64,000 nt of DNA, taken from Actinomadura macrotermitis (GTDB lineage: Bacteria > Actinomycetota > Actinomycetes > Streptosporangiales > Streptosporangiaceae). The stretch spans positions 620,001-684,000 of the forward strand of contig NZ_WEGH01000004.1 in assembly GCF_009604375.1 (NCBI RefSeq). The letters run 5' to 3'. The notes below the pieces were generated by a model that worked only from the letters and a program-made list of their open reading frames with translations, was not told the DNA's origin and made no database searches. The translations under genes were made by a program, and so were the position numbers. Shown one piece after another: positions 63,137-64,000 of the stretch (within the stretch, counting starts at the first letter, position 1; each line of letters begins with the position of its first letter).

Positions 63137-64000
63137 GTGGTCGCGAAGCGCTATCAGGTGTTCATCAGCTCCACCCGGCGGGATCTCGGCGACGAGCGCC
63201 GGGCCGTGGCCGAAGCGCTGCTGGAGCACGGGTTCATCCCGATCGGCATGGAGCAGTTCCCGGCGTCCGGTCAGGCCGGCTGGCCGCTGATCGAGCGGTT
63301 CATCGACGAGTGCGACTACTACGTCCTCATCGTCGGCCGCCTCTACGGGTCGCAGCGCCCGAACGGCGTCTCCTATGTCGAGAGCGAGTACGACTATGCC
63401 GTCGCCACCGGCAAGCCGGTGCTGGCGTTCCTGCTGGACGAGGAGGACGTCGCCGACAAGCGGGTCGCCCTGTTCCGCGCCAAGATCGGGCAGGACCGGC
63501 TGCGCAGCGCCTGGCGCACCCCCGACGAGCTGGCCCGCGAGATCGTCGCGGCGCTGCACAAGGAGATCGTCGACAACCCGCGGCCGGGCTGGGTGCGCGG
63601 CGACTCGCTGCCGGCCGCGCTGGACGAGCGCGTCGCGGCCCTCCTGGACCCGTGCGAGCGGCTCGGCATCGCCCGGATCGGCGAGGACGGCATCGCCGGC
63701 CCGCAGCTGACCGAGGGCATCCGGAACGCGCGGGTGGTGCGGGTGATGTCGACCAGCGCGGTGCGCCTCTTCGAGATCCACAAGGACGCGTTCGCGCACA
63801 TGCTGGGGCGCGGCGGGGACCTGCGGCTGCTCACGCCGGAGCCGGACGGGGTGTTCCTGCGCGACGTGGAGGTCTCCGAGTCGGGCGGCATCGACCGGGG
63901 CGCCACGATCGGCGACGAGATCCGGGTGGTGCGGGCGCGCCTGCTGGAGACGATGGCCGACGCGCGCCGGGCGGCCGGCGGCGAGCTGCACGGCACCGTC
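63137..64000 (+). CDS. DUF4062-domain protein, 3' truncated by the window edge
   Basis: GTG 63137 with GGAGG about 6 nt upstream; 288 codons remain open to base 64000. Residues 4-85 are DUF4062, a TIR/nucleotide-processing-like alpha/beta domain: YQVFISSTRRDLGDERRAV, PIGMEQFPAS, DYYVLIVGRLYGS, VSYVESEYDYAVATGKPVLAFL. After about 150 comes a second region (RVVRVMSTSAVRLFEIHK, LRLLTPEPDGVFLRD) that looks like a separate alpha/beta domain. DUF4062 is common at the start of STAND-type or effector proteins in bacterial defence and signalling; the rest lies outside the window, so the full type is unknown. Confidence 0.85.
   Translation, partial: MVAKRYQVFISSTRRDLGDERRAVAEALLEHGFIPIGMEQFPASGQAGWPLIERFIDECDYYVLIVGRLYGSQRPNGVSYVESEYDYAVATGKPVLAFLLDEEDVADKRVALFRAKIGQDRLRSAWRTPDELAREIVAALHKEIVDNPRPGWVRGDSLPAALDERVAALLDPCERLGIARIGEDGIAGPQLTEGIRNARVVRVMSTSAVRLFEIHKDAFAHMLGRGGDLRLLTPEPDGVFLRDVEVSESGGIDRGATIGDEIRVVRARLLETMADARRAAGGELHGTV

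Overview
The window is high-GC DNA from an actinomycete. The evidence is the strong G/C bias at third codon positions, GTG starts, 4-bp stop/start overlaps, an actinobacterial LexA box (TCGAAC-N4-GTTCGA), an antisense RNase P RNA, the mycobacteria-like orders Nif3/zinc-ribbon/RNase H-phosphatase and AhpE/DUF3052/AceE, a GlnII glutamine synthetase and a homodimeric AceE. Genus cannot be fixed from this window; a Thermomonosporaceae or Streptosporangiales relative would fit, but that is a guess.

Region by region. 1-7.3 kb: the tail of a disordered Gly/Tyr-rich protein, a SulP transporter fused to a carbonic anhydrase, a UbiB-like kinase, a PucR regulator and a DoxX protein. 7.4-8.5 kb: an uncharacterised 243-aa protein followed on the same strand by two tandem RNAs folding as circularly permuted tRNA mimics: T arm first, acceptor stem closed by a 7-nt loop, D arm last, and the anticodon stem prolonged by pairing of the RNA ends. 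This Y-RNA-like topology is the most unusual signal in the window. 8.6-20.4 kb: catalase, a MazG-like enzyme, a secreted TIM-barrel protein, a GT87 membrane glycosyltransferase, rnpB, a minus-strand housekeeping group (MBL hydrolase, TrpB-like, RNase H/phosphatase, zinc ribbon, Nif3), then small plus-strand genes including a LexA-controlled, probably leaderless gene.

20.4-37.5 kb: one long minus-strand biosynthetic operon with 4-14 bp gene overlaps. It encodes a PfaD-like/KS/AT/ACP/KR megasynthase, a KS/AT/DH/phosphopantetheinyl transferase megasynthase, a discrete ACP, an alpha/beta hydrolase, a GT1-type glycosyltransferase, an unknown membrane-associated protein and a degenerate galactokinase-like protein. 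A PhaC-like hydrolase with a cysteine nucleophile lies just upstream in its own unit. Together they suggest an iterative lipid or polyketide chain that is glycosylated; the product cannot be read from sequence.

37.7-46.9 kb: a short RSH (ppGpp) enzyme, small membrane and DUF genes, a secreted subtilisin with an autotransporter-type beta repeat, GlnII, an OhrR-like regulator with a 20-bp palindromic operator, tRNA-Val(TAC) followed by a 78-bp tandem duplication, and a PAC2 protein. 47-55 kb: a Calvin-cycle island with cbbX-cbbS-cbbL (red-type RuBisCO and its activase), divergent cbbR and phosphoribulokinase, interrupted by an enoyl-reductase-like gene and a GAF-histidine-kinase/NarL-type two-component pair. 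With the SulP-carbonic anhydrase near the left edge this argues for capacity to fix CO2. 55-64 kb: a K+ channel protein, a redox/zinc-ribbon operon, YjbQ, DUF1918, aceE, a VOC protein, a WYL regulator and the start of a DUF4062 protein cut by the right edge. No insertion sequence, integrase, prophage or CRISPR array was seen.
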